Origin: Ceratothoa steindachneri
Lineage: Eukaryota; Arthropoda; Malacostraca; Isopoda; Cymothoidae
Assembly (NCBI GenBank): GCA_963969495.1
Contig: OZ018327.1
Coordinates: forward strand, 32,749,175-32,813,174
Reading direction: 5' to 3'
Length of the DNA stretch: 64,000 bases
In this document: positions 1 to 12,229 of the stretch, piece after piece
Position numbering within the stretch: position 1 is the first letter of the stretch
Layout: each line of letters starts with the position of its first letter
Notes under the pieces: generated by a model
The model's input: the letters and a program-made list of their open reading frames with translations, nothing else
Database searches by the model: none
What the model was told of the DNA's origin: nothing
Made by a program: the position numbers and the translations under genes

Positions 1-1588
1 TAGGTTGCTATGTGGTGTTTTACATGGACGCCTGACCAATTTGCTTACAATCCAACTATCCAAACAAAGTTTTCCGATAAATATAATAATCGTGTGAGCC
101 GCAGTCAGGCTGGACAGTGCGATTTGATCTTCTTGAATTTCCGGTCCTTTGAGTTGAGCACTCCGTACTATTTCAGGAAGGGGGATATTCGTCTACTATG
201 ATTCTTCTTTCCAACTCTGTAGTGCATATCTGTGAGACAGAATGATGTGGTTGACACAATTCGTTTAAACATCAAAAACACAGAGTTTGCATGAGTGGAT
301 TGTAAGTACGCGGTTCTTGCGAACATGTGAAACACTACAGAAAATTCTGTCTGACTGAGTCCCTGAAGTGCGGAAATCCACAAATTGGATAAAATAACGG
401 TAACAGACGATGTTTCGAAGTATACTTTCGTCAAAGTTTTACATAAATAAGAAGGAATCTCAATGACACAAAAATCATATGTATATACAGTGCATATATC
501 CTGTACTTGATGTAATAACCAATACGTTTCTGTTTTTAGACATCTGTGAATCAGTATATGTCTGACGTACAAAGCGAACAAATTTGGGTGCACGAATGGC
601 TGAAGGGGGGACCTCGAGGTCAAAAACTGCGAAGATGTTTAACGTTTGGAGAGGAACTGTGTCTGAAGTCATGCAGGCATACCACAAAAGACAAGGAAGA
701 TCTTAGTTTGGTATGTCAAACCAGTGGCAGACAAGGTAGAACCTTAAAACTATTGTGTCGATATATCCAGAATCACAAATACTATAGCGCGTGAAAAGGT
801 GAAGCAACATCTTGCCAACCCATTATCAGCCAAAACACTCCGTCGAGAGCTCAATGCACCTGGATACCATGGAGGATCTACCATTGCCATACATTTTCTT
901 TCCCCCACTGATGTGAAAAGACGCCTTGAAGGCTGCAAAGACCCTAGTAAGGCTGGGCAATTGCTAGAGGAAGAATGTCATCTTTTCTGACGAATCATCC
1001 TTCACGGTTGATCCTAACTTCCTGCCCCCTCCCACGAAACAGGGAAGCGATTCTGTCTTGGGATTCTTATGGTCCTGTGATGAGACTGAATGGTAGGGAT
1101 ATTAGTCGATTTGGGGTGCCTAGATTCACCCAACAATGCAAACACTGTTTCCCAATGTTGCTGCCATCTTCCCGTCCAATAATACGTCTATTCACACCTA
1201 AAATTGTTTTCAAAATGGCACGAAGAACATAGTAGTGGTGAAGAACACATAGAGGGGGCCAACATAGTTACGAAATCCTAAAACATAATCGAGCCTCATT
1301 GTATGTTTTGGAGCAGCGGGTCGTGAACCACTTTCTCCCGCCATCATCTCTGAAATCAAGGAACAGATTCAGTTTCAAGAATATATTAAAATTCCCATAG
1401 CCACTGTCTAAAACTTTGAATTACTCACTTCATCGACCTAATGAAGCAGTTATTGCTGTAATAGGAGTATCAATAATATTTTATTTAACATAGTGTTTCC
1501 ATTATATTGTCAAACGCCAGTATATATGTTGAGAAGAAGGCATAAGATATCGCCATCAGTAAAGATGACATTTATGGAGCCTCATTTG
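1..1588. repeat. Left arm of a large inverted duplication
   Basis: Read on the opposite strand, this stretch matches 3735-6145, with interruptions. Matching landmarks include the text around 20-140 (against 6010-6125), 200-385 (against 5755-5935), the Tc1-like coding block and 1560-1588 (against about 3735-3765). The arm runs off the left edge of the window, so its outer end is unknown. It contains the uninterrupted version of the site that carries a hAT insertion in the right arm. The match continues past the apparent transposon end near 1522, so I read this as duplicated flanking DNA rather than two independent insertions. Confidence 0.75.
640..1465 (+). pseudogene. Tc1-like transposase, copy A, degraded
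   Basis: Cut-and-paste DDE transposase of the Tc1/mariner superfamily, recognised from short conserved blocks spread over several frames. The block at 799-990 reads KQHLANPLSAKTLRREL, LSPTDVKRRLE and then EECH. In the next frame follows VIFSDESSFT, which carries the first catalytic Asp block. The C-terminal block at about 1300-1465 reads VLEQRVVNHFLPPSSLK and then IKIPIATV. The middle catalytic region (about 1040-1290) is not readable. Stops and frame changes make it non-functional. A possible terminal repeat end lies near 1490-1522, ending at a TA dinucleotide. The call as Tc1-like is firm; the exact ends are not. Confidence 0.75.
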
Positions 1589-2460
1589 ATAAATCCGGGT
1601 TTATAGTTCCACCAGTGGGTCAAGAGCCAACTTCATATCCTATAATTCGATCCTTAATTAAAAATCAAAAGCAGAAACAAAATACCCCCTTTACCGAATG
1701 ACTTACCAGTGTTCCTAACAGAATTTTCAAAATACGAGAGTAAATACATTCTAAGAATCTATTTCCAACTAGAAAAATGCAAAAACCTTTACTTACAAAG
1801 AAGGGAGCTAAAGGTGCGAAGGGCAATGCGCTGAAATGTGCGCAAAACGCGCGAATATATCTAAAATGAGCGTGCCAGGGCCAACCTTTGTTTTCCAACT
1901 TCAAATAACTGGACTCTAGAACAAACCGTAAGAAGAGTAAGCCTATGCTAACTCTCCCTTCCTCCCTTAAATAGGGCGGGAGTTTATCTTTGCTTTTCTC
2001 CCTGGCTAGTGCTCGGAAGCTTGTTCACAATTAGGAAGATTAGTTCATTTTGGGGGTGAATTCTTGATAGAAATAGAGCCCGGGGTTGATTTTGAGGCGG
2101 TCCTGCGGCAGTATTATTCTATACCAACTTGTGTGCTGTTTATGCCGACTAAATTACTCATTTAAAACATAAATGCTGCAATTAACTTGCTAAACAGTTT
2201 CAGTGTAAAAAGAGATATGAATAATAATAATTCCTAATGTTAGGATTTGGCGAACAATATAATTGTTCCTTAGTGAAAGGGAGAATAGTGAAATCTAAAT
2301 AGGACTCTTCTACAATGATGGATTTGCATTTGTGTCGAAGAGCATTCAAAACGTCTGTTATCGGATGTACAAAATGACCCTTTGAAATCTGACTGTTTTA
2401 ATAGCCTTTTGTCTTCTAACGAAATGGAATACAATACATATAGAAAAAGATATGCACGTG

Positions 2461-2463
2461 TAT

Positions 2464-2525
<62 letters not shown>
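2461..2525. repeat. (TA)n microsatellite
   Basis: Nearly uninterrupted TA dinucleotide repeat of about 60 bp. Confidence 0.97.
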
Positions 2526-2529
<4 letters not shown>

Positions 2530-2878
2530 TTAAGAAGGCAATGTTGTAGCTAACGAAGCTCTTCATCAAGCTCTCAGAAGGAGCTCTTCTCACAATCACG
2601 AAAAGATAACGTATAATCCAGCCTTTAATTCATTCTTACGCACCCACACCACCTTAAAGCACAATTACAACCTCGTTTACACCCTGCTTCACCCCATAAA
2701 TACCTTTATCACCCTCCTTCCTATTTTCAATGCCTTTCCTTTCAACATTTCCTTCTCCTGCCATACCACATCGCACTCACTCCTTCCCTCGCCATACCAT
2801 AGCTTGCACTTTCCCCTGCCATGCCATAGCTTATTCCTAGACCTAAGGTTCGTAACATCGAACTTTCCAGAATTCGTA

Positions 2879-2994
2879 GGTGAGCGCTATTAAAAATCTC
2901 ATTAAGAAATTGCGAGATGGGCGCTATTAAAAATCTCGTTAAGAAATCGCCAGATTGCCACTATTAAAACAAGTCTCGTCAAGAAGTCGCCATA
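2879..2994. repeat. Short tandem repeat, three units
   Basis: Three head-to-tail units of roughly 40 bp. Each contains a form of GCTATTAAAAATCTC followed by AAGAAATCGC. The third unit is the most diverged. Confidence 0.8.
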
Positions 2995-3837
2995 TCTCTT
3001 CTCTATCAAACGGATCCTACGTTTTCTCTGCAGCCATGAAACTATCATCGGTCAGACGCTTTTCATCCCTTGCTAATTCCTCACCTCCTTCCCAGCAAAG
3101 ACTTGAGCGCCTCAGCCCCAACCAGCTCAAAGTTTCTCCATTTCTTTTCTCATCATACACTGTAACTACCCCGGCATTCTTTCACTCGTCAGGTAGTGCT
3201 TTGCTTTCAGAAACCTTAAAACAGAACAACCAGATCCATTCTTTTACAGATTCACCTCATTCACCATTTTTTTTCACTAGGTTATCCATTAAGCTGCGTT
3301 CCTATTGTTCATACCTTCTGCATATTTAGCGGTTTCCACATCTTCTTCCATATATGATTTGCACTCTTAAATCCACTCGCACACAGGCAACCATTGAAAT
3401 CACACTGTTGCGTAGTTACATCCAGTTTCCACTGTAGGAAACGCTGAAATAATAGAACGAGCTTTTTAATAGGCATCAATTTAGTCCAGTGTTCGTCGTT
3501 ACAAGCACGGAACAACTATGGTTGCACCTAAGTCTATGTGTTTCTAATCTGTTACACATTTAGACGTCATATTTAGTAACTATATCTTTGCAACCACGCG
3601 CGTGGTTTGAAAGCTTTGACTAGGATGTTCACTAATCTTACCATGGTTAAGGGCATATAAACCCTAAATGAGTGAGACAACCGAATCCAGTTCGAGCTCG
3701 GTTAATTCCTGCCAGTTGTGTCCGTCTTCCTCAAATGAGGCTCCAGAGATGTCATCGTTTACCGGTGGCGATATCTTACCCTCTCTTTTTAGGAAATATA
3801 CAATGGTTTGACTATAAAATGAAAACAGCAATAACTG

Positions 3838-4660
3838 CTTCATTACGTTGAATGATAGAGTAATTAAAAGTTTTGGACAGTGGCTATGGGAATTTTAATA
3901 TATTCTTGAAACATAATCATTTCAGAGATGAGGGCGGGAGAAAGCGGTTCACGACCTGCTGCTCCAAAACACACAAGTGAGGCTCAATTATGTTAGGATC
4001 TCCTGATTAGGTTGGTCCCTCTTAGTGTTCTATACCACTACTGTGTTCTTCCTGCCATTTTCTAAACAACATTAGCTGAGAACGACGCATTATTGACCGT
4101 GAAGATGGCGGCACTATTGTGTAACAGTGTTCGTACCGTTGGGTGAATCTGGCCGCCCAAAATTCACTAATACCCCTTAAAGTAATCCCTACAATTCACT
4201 GCTATCCAAGTACCATGAGAACTACATGACATAACCGCCTTCCTGGTACGTGGGACGGGGCGGCAGGAAATCAGGATATAGCGTGAAGGATTTTTCGTCA
4301 GAGATGATGACATTCTTCCTCTACCCATTGACCAGTCTTATTGGAGTCTTTGTACTCTTCAAGGCGTCTTTTAACATTGATGGGGGAAAGAAAATGAATT
4401 GCAATCGTAGCCCCTCCATCGTATCCAGGTGCATTTAGCTCTTGATCGAGTGTTTTGGTTGATACTGGGTTGGCAACATGTTGATTCACCTCTTCAGTCG
4501 CTGTAGTAGCTGTGGTTGTGATTTATCGACCCAATACGTTTAAATGCTCCACGGTCTCTGTCACTGAGCTCTTTGGTATGCCAGCGTGACTTTAAACACA
4601 GGTCCTCCTCAAATCTTAAATATTGAAAGTCAGAAAAGTCATGCATTTTTACATATACTG
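3838..4660 (-). pseudogene. Tc1-like transposase, copy B, degraded
   Basis: Mirror image of copy A. The minus-strand block at 4298-4489 reads NQHVANPVSTKTLDQEL, LSPINVKRRLEE and EECHH. The C-terminal block at about 3880-3970 contains VVNRFLPPSSL. Frames are broken and the catalytic core is largely unreadable. A TIR-like end near 3800-3825 again finishes at a TA. The two copies differ by many substitutions, so the duplication is old. Confidence 0.72.
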
Positions 4661-4670
4661 ATGCAGAGAT

Positions 4671-5586
4671 CAGTGGTGGCTCGTAGCTAAAATTAGTGGG
4701 TTTGCTGCATCAGAATCTTTTTTAGCATTGTTTTAATATTATGTAAAAGGAAATAAATATATAAAAAGAAAATTTATAGATAGACTTGATAAAATCCTAA
4801 ACAGATGAAAATCAAACATTTTTTTACTTACTAATAGCCTAAATTGTTGCACTTCAAACTTAATCCATTCATTTAAAAACGAAATCCATTCTTCTTGTTT
4901 TAATTTGCGCGAAAAGATTAATTCTTTTCTCCTTGATCTCTGGATGACTACTGAGGAATGTTTTCTCCATTGAAAGCACTGCAAGTGCATTTAGTCTTTC
5001 CTTAGAAAAGTCGTTATTCCTTTCAGTGTTGAAGCGTTCTGCCTCTGATGTAGTCATGGGAATTGTCAATAAGATTTTTATCAGTTTCGTAATTTCACTG
5101 AGAACATCATCTAGATTATTTTTCAAGATAAATCTGTGCAGCTTAATTAATTAATAAAAGAACCAAAGGAAATATGAGTTAAATTCTACACATTCAAGAA
5201 TATAAGCACGTAATTAAGCACAACACACGCGGAGTCAAAAAGAAACACTACTTTCCACCAGAAAACCAAGGGTGTCACTGCGTGAGCCAACTGCTCTCTA
5301 TCCCTAGCGTGCAGCTTTCTATCTCGGACATGTGAGCATGCGCACAGCAGCAAAACACCGCGTCGCTGGAACTATGAAGCGCACAGTGCTATACAAAGTT
5401 TTTGGTATTTCTTTCATAGACTAGGGATGGCTACTGACATTAAGTTTAAGGATTATATAATGCACAATTATAAGGAAAGAATTAAGGAAAAAAGGACTCA
5501 TTATATTGAATGTCATTGATAATATCGAGTGTTAATTGGGGGGGAGGGGCTGCAGTTCCGCAGTGCTTATACACGATCCACCACTG
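4671..5586 (-). mobile_element. Non-autonomous hAT transposon with intact ends and 8-bp target duplication
   Basis: The ends are CAGTGGTGG at 4671-4679 and CCACCACTG at 5578-5586, a perfect 9-bp terminal inverted repeat of hAT type. Flanks are GCAGAGAT (4663-4670) and GCACAGAT (5587-5594), an 8-bp target duplication with one mismatch, the length expected for hAT. The left arm of the inverted duplication keeps the unoccupied site (ATCTGTGA at 542-549 on its strand, followed directly by ATCAGTATATG). At 916 bp the element is far shorter than an autonomous hAT and retains only the 3' part of a transposase on the minus strand. Confidence 0.9.
4869..5126 (-). pseudogene. hAT transposase C-terminal (dimerisation) fragment
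   Basis: Minus-strand translation contains LTIPMTTSEAERFNT, then RLNALAVLSMEKTFLSS, then INLFAQIKTRRMDFVFK. This is the C-terminal hAT dimerisation region seen in transposases related to zinc-finger MYM-type proteins. The N-terminal zinc finger and catalytic core are absent, consistent with an internally deleted, non-autonomous element. The family's expected Cys-Phe-Ser block is altered after SEAER, suggesting local deletion. Confidence 0.8.
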
Positions 5587-6145
5587 GCACAGATGTCTTA
5601 AAACAGAAACGTAGTGGTTATTACGTTAAGTACGGGATATCTGCACTGTATACACATATGATTTATGTGTCATTTAGATTCTTTCTTATTTGTGTTAAAC
5701 TTTGATGAAAATATGATTTTAAACATCGAATGTTTCTATTATTTTGTCGAACTCCTGGATTTCCGCACTTCAGGGACTAAGTCAGACCGATTCTTATGTA
5801 GTGTTTCACATGGACACCAGAAACGTGTAATTACAATCCACCCGTGCAAACACTGTGTTTTTGATGTTCAAACGAATTGTGTCAACCGCATCATTCTGTC
5901 TCACAGATATGCACTAAAGAGATGGAGAGAAAAATCATCGTAGGAAAATATCCCCCTCCCGAAAATAGTACGGAATGCTTAACTCAAAGGACAGGAAAAT
6001 CAAGCTGCTCGACGCTCATGAAGATCGAATCGCCTGTCCAGCTGGACTGCGGCTCACACGATTCCTTTGCTTATCGGAAAACTTTGCTTGAATTGTAGGC
6101 AAATTGATCAGACGTCCAGGTAAAACGCCACTCGACAACATTGAA

Positions 6146-6689
6146 TCTACCATTCTTAAGCGGGTTACTTTTCGTGTGAATTCACGAATGCCCCCACCCC
6201 CTCCTCGCAATTAATGGCAATACATCTCTTCTTCCGACGTCACCAACATTTTCAAACGGAGACACAAGACACATTTTCTGCCACAGAGATTTATCGTTGC
6301 ATTCACTCCTCAGTGGGGTGTCGACCCACGACAACTTTTCATTGTCAGTCTGTATTCTACCACTGAGGAACTTGTAGAGGACTCTATTCCACCCTTTCCC
6401 GACACCCACTTAAGTTCCCCTGGGGCTTTATAAATTGTTTCATAACATTAATTTACATATCTGCAATCTTACATCACCATGTTAATCTCTAATGTTCATG
6501 TATCTTATCATTCTTTCGAAGAAATATTAAAGGAAAATGTCTTATTATTTACTTCTATATTATTGCAATTATCTGGTTCTATAACGGTGTAAGGTTTTGG
6601 AAAGTAAGTTAATGTAACTAGAAGGTGAAAATGAATCTTATTTTGACCTCATGTCGAATGTATAATACCGCCATGCGTGCGGGCCGTTC
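6146..6689. other. No gene recognised; possible upstream part of gypsy LTR
   Basis: AT-rich from about 6420. A TATA-like TATAATA at about 6661 sits about 35 bp before an AATAAA at 6696-6701, as in many LTR promoters. I could not define LTR boundaries. Confidence 0.3.
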
Positions 6690-6945
6690 CTGCCGAATAA
6701 AGAACACTGACTCCAGCTCCCATATTTCTTGACCTTTGAGGAAACCTCTGCTCATCTTTACCCGCCTACAATCAAGAAAGAAGAGAATCCTCTGCCTTTT
6801 AGGAGTCAGTGGTTCACATAAAAGGCAATCCCAGAAGAAACAAACCGGTAGCCACCAAGCGGAACTAAGAAACCTAGCGGGCTACCCAGGAGTGCTACCA
6901 AAACTGGGTGACAAATCCCTCTAGTTAAACAAAGCACTCACAAAG
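6690..6945 (+). repeat. Gypsy leader/LTR-derived segment, first copy
   Basis: This block, beginning CCGAATAAAGAA, recurs in diverged form at about 16680-16910 (CCGAATAAAGAATAGTG onward) with the same order of sub-blocks. Here it lies directly upstream of the gag-like region at 6981, so it is probably the U5/leader of the Ty3/gypsy element. No clean primer-binding site was identified. Confidence 0.45.
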
Positions 6946-6980
6946 AGGTACACAAGCTGCTCACTTTACACCCCAAATAA

Positions 6981-7425
6981 GTGGAACTTGCCAATTCAAT
7001 CACCTCCAAGCCTCCCGTCTTTAATGAAGCAGCTGTGAAGAGATGGTTTAACTTAGTGGAAGCACAATTCCACATTTCAAGGATAAGTCGGGAAGACAAT
7101 TTCTTTCATATCCTGGCTGATTTACCTCCCGAGAGAGTCGATCCTCTTCCTCTCCTTAGGACAGAATTGATTAGAATCCCTGAGAGGACAAAACCAGAAC
7201 TCTTCGTGAAATTAATCACATCTTCCCCACTTACCGGACGACCATGGGTCAATCTGGAAGAGAAGCGAAGGACTACACTGCAAGTTGAGGTAGGTGAGGA
7301 CTTTGTGAAGCAGAAGGTTATCAAGTCCTTACCTCCAAATATCGCGTCCATCATCTTTACGCAGACGGACCAGCCCCTCGCTCAATCAGGAAGACTTGCA
7401 GACAAAATAACGGTATGCATAAAGC
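6981..7425 (+). pseudogene. Ty3/gypsy Gag-like fragment
   Basis: The open frame translates to a segment including WFNLVEAQFHISRISRE, FHILADLPPE and later VIKSLPPNIASI. This resembles the N-terminal Gag part of arthropod gypsy polyproteins, which usually reads as a tryptophan-rich 'W...EAQF' block followed by a 'LPP' block. No ATG starts the frame (the first codon of the stretch is GTG), and the frame closes at 7440. It is followed after about 300 bp by the protease block. Confidence 0.65.
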
Positions 7426-7734
7426 ACAGTGTTTTAGTGTAAAGAACAGTGATAAAGATAAAAATAGTGCCACATTATTTCACATTATTAGTGCTCTCAG
7501 TGTTAATGATATGCGTAAAAGTCGGATCAATAATGCGCAATGTATGAAATGTGCGCGTTCGCTACCCATCAGTGCGTACACTGATGTTAATCAATCAAAT
7601 TTCGTGCCTAATAATTATAAGAGTGATAATTCAAAATGTGTGCCATTAGGACTATTATATTTCCGTAATAATCAAAAGCCTGTTGTGTGCTTTGCACATT
7701 TGTATTTTGGATTTATTGCTAGATATTGGTGGAG

Positions 7735-7990
7735 GTGACCAAAGCGAAGTGAAAACGTCCAAATACAACGATCTTATCCAGCCCCCTTGGAAAACTAAAA
7801 CGGCAGGCCTCAGTAAATGGACGACCGGCGTTCCCACTTTACTCACTGTCGCTGCGAGGCTAAATAATACTAAAAGTGAATTTTTAATTGATAGCGGTGC
7901 GAGTGTTGCAAAATTCCATCGTATCTTGTGTACTTTTGTCAAAAGCGTCACTCAAGTGTTAATATTTCAATTGTTAATGGAAGCGGGATA
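7735..7990 (+). pseudogene. Ty3/gypsy aspartic protease fragment
   Basis: The reading frame contains LLTVAARLNNTKSEFLIDSGAS. DSGAS is the catalytic motif of retroelement aspartic proteases, and a basic linker containing WTTGVPTLLTV precedes it, as in the gypsy family. The frame breaks about 30 codons further on. The L2 LINE starts at about 8034, so the rest of Pol lies on the far side of that insertion. Confidence 0.7.
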
Positions 7991-8033
7991 AAAGTGCATT
8001 TAGATAGTTATCCCTAGTTTACGCCGTTCATTC

Positions 8034-10800
8034 AGATAATAATAATAAACTTCTTATAATGCGCTCTTCAAGGCCGGAGGCCTTCACATAGCACACGTTC
8101 GGCTGTGGGCTAAGATTAGTTGGGTGAGTAGGTAATCTTGAACAGATGCGTTTTCAGGAGTCGCTTGAAAGTGGTAAGTGAGGCAGCAAATCTAATTTCG
8201 GCTGGAAGAGCATTCCAAGGCTTGGGGGCACAGACTGAGAAGGAGCAGTCGCCCATCGATCAGAGGGACGAGCGAGGAGTATTCAGGAGAGGAGCATGGG
8301 ATGACCGAAGGGCGTGAGGGGCGAGACGTTGGAAAAGGGCAGAGGAAAGGTAGGTTGGGGCCTTTCGGTGAAGGACCTTGAAAGTGAAGAGAAGAATCTT
8401 GAAATGAGAACGACATCTCACAGGTAACCAGTGCAGTTCCTGAAGCAGGGGCTTAGAAGGGGAGATGTGAGAGCGACCGAGGAGTAGTCGGGCAGCGTAG
8501 TTCTGGACTAGCTGAAGGGGGCGTAGAGAGGAAGATGGTAGATTTACAAGAAGAGAGTTACAGTAATCAAGGCGGGAGGTAATAAAGGCGTGGACAGCAG
8601 TCTTAAGACTTTGGCGATCGAAGTGAGAGCGAATGCGGGAGAAGTTACGGAGGAAACAAAGGGAAGATTTACTAATATTGTGGATGTGGGGCTTGAAGGA
8701 GAGATGCTCATCAAACACAACGCCAAAGATTTCTGACAGAGTCAGAGAAAGCGACAGAGTTTCCACCCAGAGGGAGGGAGGGAAAGAGGGATTTAACTTT
8801 GTATACTAGAGCGGGGGTACCAACCAGAAGAACTTCAGTTTTGGAGTGGTTAAGTTTGAGGAAGTTAACCGATAGCCAGTCCGAGATAGAAGAATAGGCA
8901 GATAGGAGGCTACAGATTGAGTGGGCAATGGTCGAAGGGGAAGAGGAAATAAAGATTTGAGTGTCATCGGCATAGAGGTGGAAGGACAGACAGAGATTAC
9001 GTAGGAGGGAGCGAAGAGGGAATAAGTAGATACGAAAGAGGAGATGGCTGAGGACAAAAACCTGAGGGCCTTAAAGCGAATGGAAGCGTGGACAGAGGAG
9101 ACATCGTTAATCACTACAGATTGGGTGCGAGACGAAAGGTAAGAGCGGAACCAGTCGAGAGGAACGCCAGAAATGCCAAGGAAAGAGTGGAGGCGATCAA
9201 GCAAGACAGAGTGGTCAATAGTATCAAAGACAGAGGAGAGGTCAAGTGGAATGAGAATGGAGGCACAACACCGGTCAGCAGCTCTACGCAAGCAATCAGT
9301 AACATTGAGTAGAGCTTTTTTGGTAGAGTGCCCAGCTTTAAAACCTGATTGGCATGTCTCATCGATATTACAGGAAACGCTGTGGGAATTAATGCGCGAA
9401 AAAATACTCTCTCAAGGACCTTAGAGAGGAAGGGAAGTTGCGAGATCTAGCGATAGCTTGCTGGGTCGGAAGGGTTAAGCCTTGTCTTTTTACGGATCGG
9501 ACGGATTTGGGCACATTTCAAGGAAGAAGGGAAAACACCAGTAGCAAGGGAAGTATTGAACAGGTGGAGGAGCATTGGGAATATGACAGGCAATATTTTG
9601 ATTAATAGCTTGGGAGGGAGCGAGTCACAAGGGGAGCCAGATTTTTTAGAGCGCGAGAGTAAGGCAGACAACTCAGAAGCGGTCACGGCACGAAATACGT
9701 TGAGCGGCAGAAGGGTAGATCAGGGAGAATGTGAAAGGCCTCGTCAGGCATTCGTGGGAGGAAGGTACGAAGGTTGATGACCTTATCAGCGAAGAATTTC
9801 GAGAGGATGGTGGGGCTGATGGGGGTGGGGACTTGGCGTGAGGAGGTAAGAGAAGAGAGCAGGCGGAAAACGGCACGGGGGTCATTTTTATTATCAGCTA
9901 GCAATTTATGCGAATTGGCTTCACGGGCAGATTTCAGTTTAGCCAAGTAGAGAGATGTCGCAAGATGGTAAGTGAGCGAAAGAGCAGTTGTATCTTGCCC
10001 ACGGGAGCAAGCTTTACGAAGAGCTCTTTCATGGGCACGTAAAGACTGTCTCGAGCGTAGGAATTCCAGCGAATACCATGGGGCTCGTTGACGGCAAGAG
10101 GACGAAGGTGTAATAATTAGGGAATGGGCATTAAGGTAAGTTAGGAAGGATTGCTCCAAGAATGAGAGGATTTGGTCAGGGGAGGGAAGAAGGTCGGGAG
10201 GGGGTAAATTAGAGGCCACAGCATTAAGGAGGAATGGGATGTCAATTGAGGCTAGCCCTCGATAGGGTTTTGGGATGAGAGGAGGCCGAGAGGGTAAATA
10301 AGTGTGTGTTGAGACGTTGAAGTTAAAAAGGTAATGGTCAGAAATAGCATCAGACAGGATAGAAGTGGTCAAGTTGCAAATTTTACAGTTGCAAATTACA
10401 AAGTCTAAAATATTACCATGGCAGTGTGTTGGGGAAGAAACGTGTTGAGTAAGAGAGAAGAGGTCAAGGATTTCAAGGAAGGAAGGTAGATTAGGGTTAG
10501 TGACTGGGAGGTTGAAGTCCCCCATGATGAGAAGATGACTCCATGGGGAGAGACTAGCGAGAACGTTACTAAATTCGTCAAGAAAAAGATCAAGGGAGGA
10601 CCTGGGGCAGGGGCGGTAGAGCACAATGGTTGTTTTAGATAGAACATAAATAGAGACAGAGATAAGGGCCTCAAAAGAAAGAAGAGGGGGGGATGGAAGG
10701 GAAATCAGAGAGAGAGAGAGAGGCAATTTTTTGCGCATTTTGTTCTTTTGGTGGATTGTGCTCATGTAATCCTCATTGCCAATCACACTAGGCTCATATC
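8034..10800 (-). mobile_element. L2-clade LINE, copy 1, 5'-truncated
   Basis: Non-LTR retrotransposon. In minus-strand order: AP-endonuclease C-terminal half (LLIMGDFNLP near 10520; SDHYLF near 10340); a linker; reverse transcriptase fingers (CDSLPPKLL near 9620); palm with FDTIDHSVLLDRL near 9215; the YADDTQI active site near 8975; then the C-terminal region at 8260-8700 with RLDYCNSLL and LHWLPV. The 3' end carries short TAA repeats near 8034. Frameshifts and a disrupted GVPQG region show it is dead. It lies between protease and reverse transcriptase of the gypsy element. Confidence 0.88.
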
Positions 10801-10809
10801 CAAAGTTTA

Positions 10810-12070
10810 TCAATCCAGTGCATCCGTGGTATCATTAATTTGCAATGACCTTTTGCATCTCCCAACCAATTGTAGGCCACCTTTTCAACACCTAACTCTG
10901 TTATACATACAATCTAGACTGGTAGCGCTCCACCAACTTTCGCCTTCCAAAGCCACTTTCAATGGAGAATTACATGTTCCCTAAGCAACAAGTGAATCTT
11001 AATTGAAAGAAAGTGTGGTGCGTCAATCAAAGTAACCAGTGGCTTCACCCAATTTATATGGTGCAAAAGAAGATTCCAGGCGAGTAGAAAGTTGTTGGTG
11101 ATTTCGCCCCCTGAACGCAATAGCAAAACCGAACCGTTAACTTTTCCGAAGAATTCAGAGGATGGTTTTCATCTCCATGGAAAAAGTGTTTTCTCGCGAC
11201 TAGATTTGGTTCGGGCATATAAACAGATTTCAATGTATCAAGTGGACATAGAAAAAAAATAGTGTGTCAACTCCATTTGGGCTCTGAGAATTGTTGAGAT
11301 TGCCATTTGGTCTTAAAAATTCAATTTATTCCGTGGCTTAGAATTCGTTTTTGTCTATATCAACCATATTCTAATTTTCTCAGATAACAGAAATCTTTAA
11401 ATAGAACATCTATACAGAATCTGAAAAATACTGGCGGAGAATAATTTGTGAATTCAATGGAAAAATGCGAGTTCATAAAGGAATAATTAATTTCGTAAGC
11501 CACCATGTCTCAGCTGCAGGAATATGTCATCCAGCGAGGAAGGACATGGAGATCAGCGAATTGCCCTTACCGACGGTTTACCTAGGACTACATGGATTTC
11601 TAGGTATGGTAGGCAATTATAAGAGGAGGAAGCCTAATATTGCTGCAATTGCAGCTCCTATAAATGAACTCTCAAGACTTCAACCTAAACCTCGCTATCT
11701 CGTCTGGAATAATGCTGCATTGTAACCATTTAATGCTACCAAAGAATCCCTGGCGAACACAATCAAGTTACGTCACCAGTTACGTAATGAATCACAGTAC
11801 CAATTAGTGACAGACAGCTCTCAATTCGCAGCTGGTGCTGCTATTCATCAAACTGTTAATTGGTCTCCACAGCCAGTAACGTTTTTCTCAAGCAAGTTGA
11901 GCAAAATAGGGCAAGCATGCTCACGCTATGACAGGGAACTCCTGTGTGTGTCTCTTGCTGTGATCCATTTCAAACAGATGATAAAGGGCAACATGTTACT
12001 TATGTACGGAACACGTGGTATCTACTTTTTCCTCGCTGTTACATCCAAAGACCGACGAACAACATTGTAA
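10810..12070 (+). pseudogene. Ty3/gypsy reverse transcriptase and RNase H remnant
   Basis: Resumes the gypsy Pol after the L2. Blocks in order: HPIYMVQKKIPGE and VVGDF (fingers, about 11045-11105); FSRLDLVRAYKQISM (palm, about 11195-11235); FLGMVGNYKRR (connection, about 11600); then the RNase H start LVTDSSQFAAGAAIHQ, FFSSKLSKIGQACSRYDREL and LAVIHFKQMI (11800-11980). The YVDD-type active site is not readable. Several stops and frame changes are present. Confidence 0.8.
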
Positions 12071-12229
12071 TTGGACGGTAATATTAAAATATATTAACGA
12101 CATAATGTACATACGTGGTGAAGATAAGGTAGTTACTGACTGTTAGCTCAGTGCAAATAGACTCTTTTGACAGCGAGAGCAAGATGAACAAGTGAAATCG
12201 TTTCAACCCCAAATATAAATCGCTTTCCT

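Larger units (their letters stand above)
1589..3734. other. Spacer between inverted arms
   Basis: No coding region recognised. It holds a (TA)n tract at 2461-2525, a pyrimidine-rich stretch at about 2640-2830 and a short tandem repeat at 2879-2994. ORFs here (for example 2955-3329 plus and 1665-1904 minus) have low-complexity or compositionally biased translations and no recognisable motif. Confidence 0.5.
3735..6145. repeat. Right arm of the large inverted duplication
   Basis: Reverse-complement partner of 1-1588. It is longer because of a 916-bp hAT insertion at 4671-5586. The arm carries Tc1-like copy B on the minus strand. The outer portion, 5600-6145, mirrors 1-540, including the stretch on the two strands reading CGCACTTCAGGGACT at about 5764 and its complement near 360. 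Confidence 0.75.

Noticed and set aside
9088..9312. Plus-strand ORFs at 9088-9312, 9173-9424, 9556-9777 and 13608-13982
   Set aside because: They are antisense shadows of the two L2 reverse transcriptases on the minus strand.
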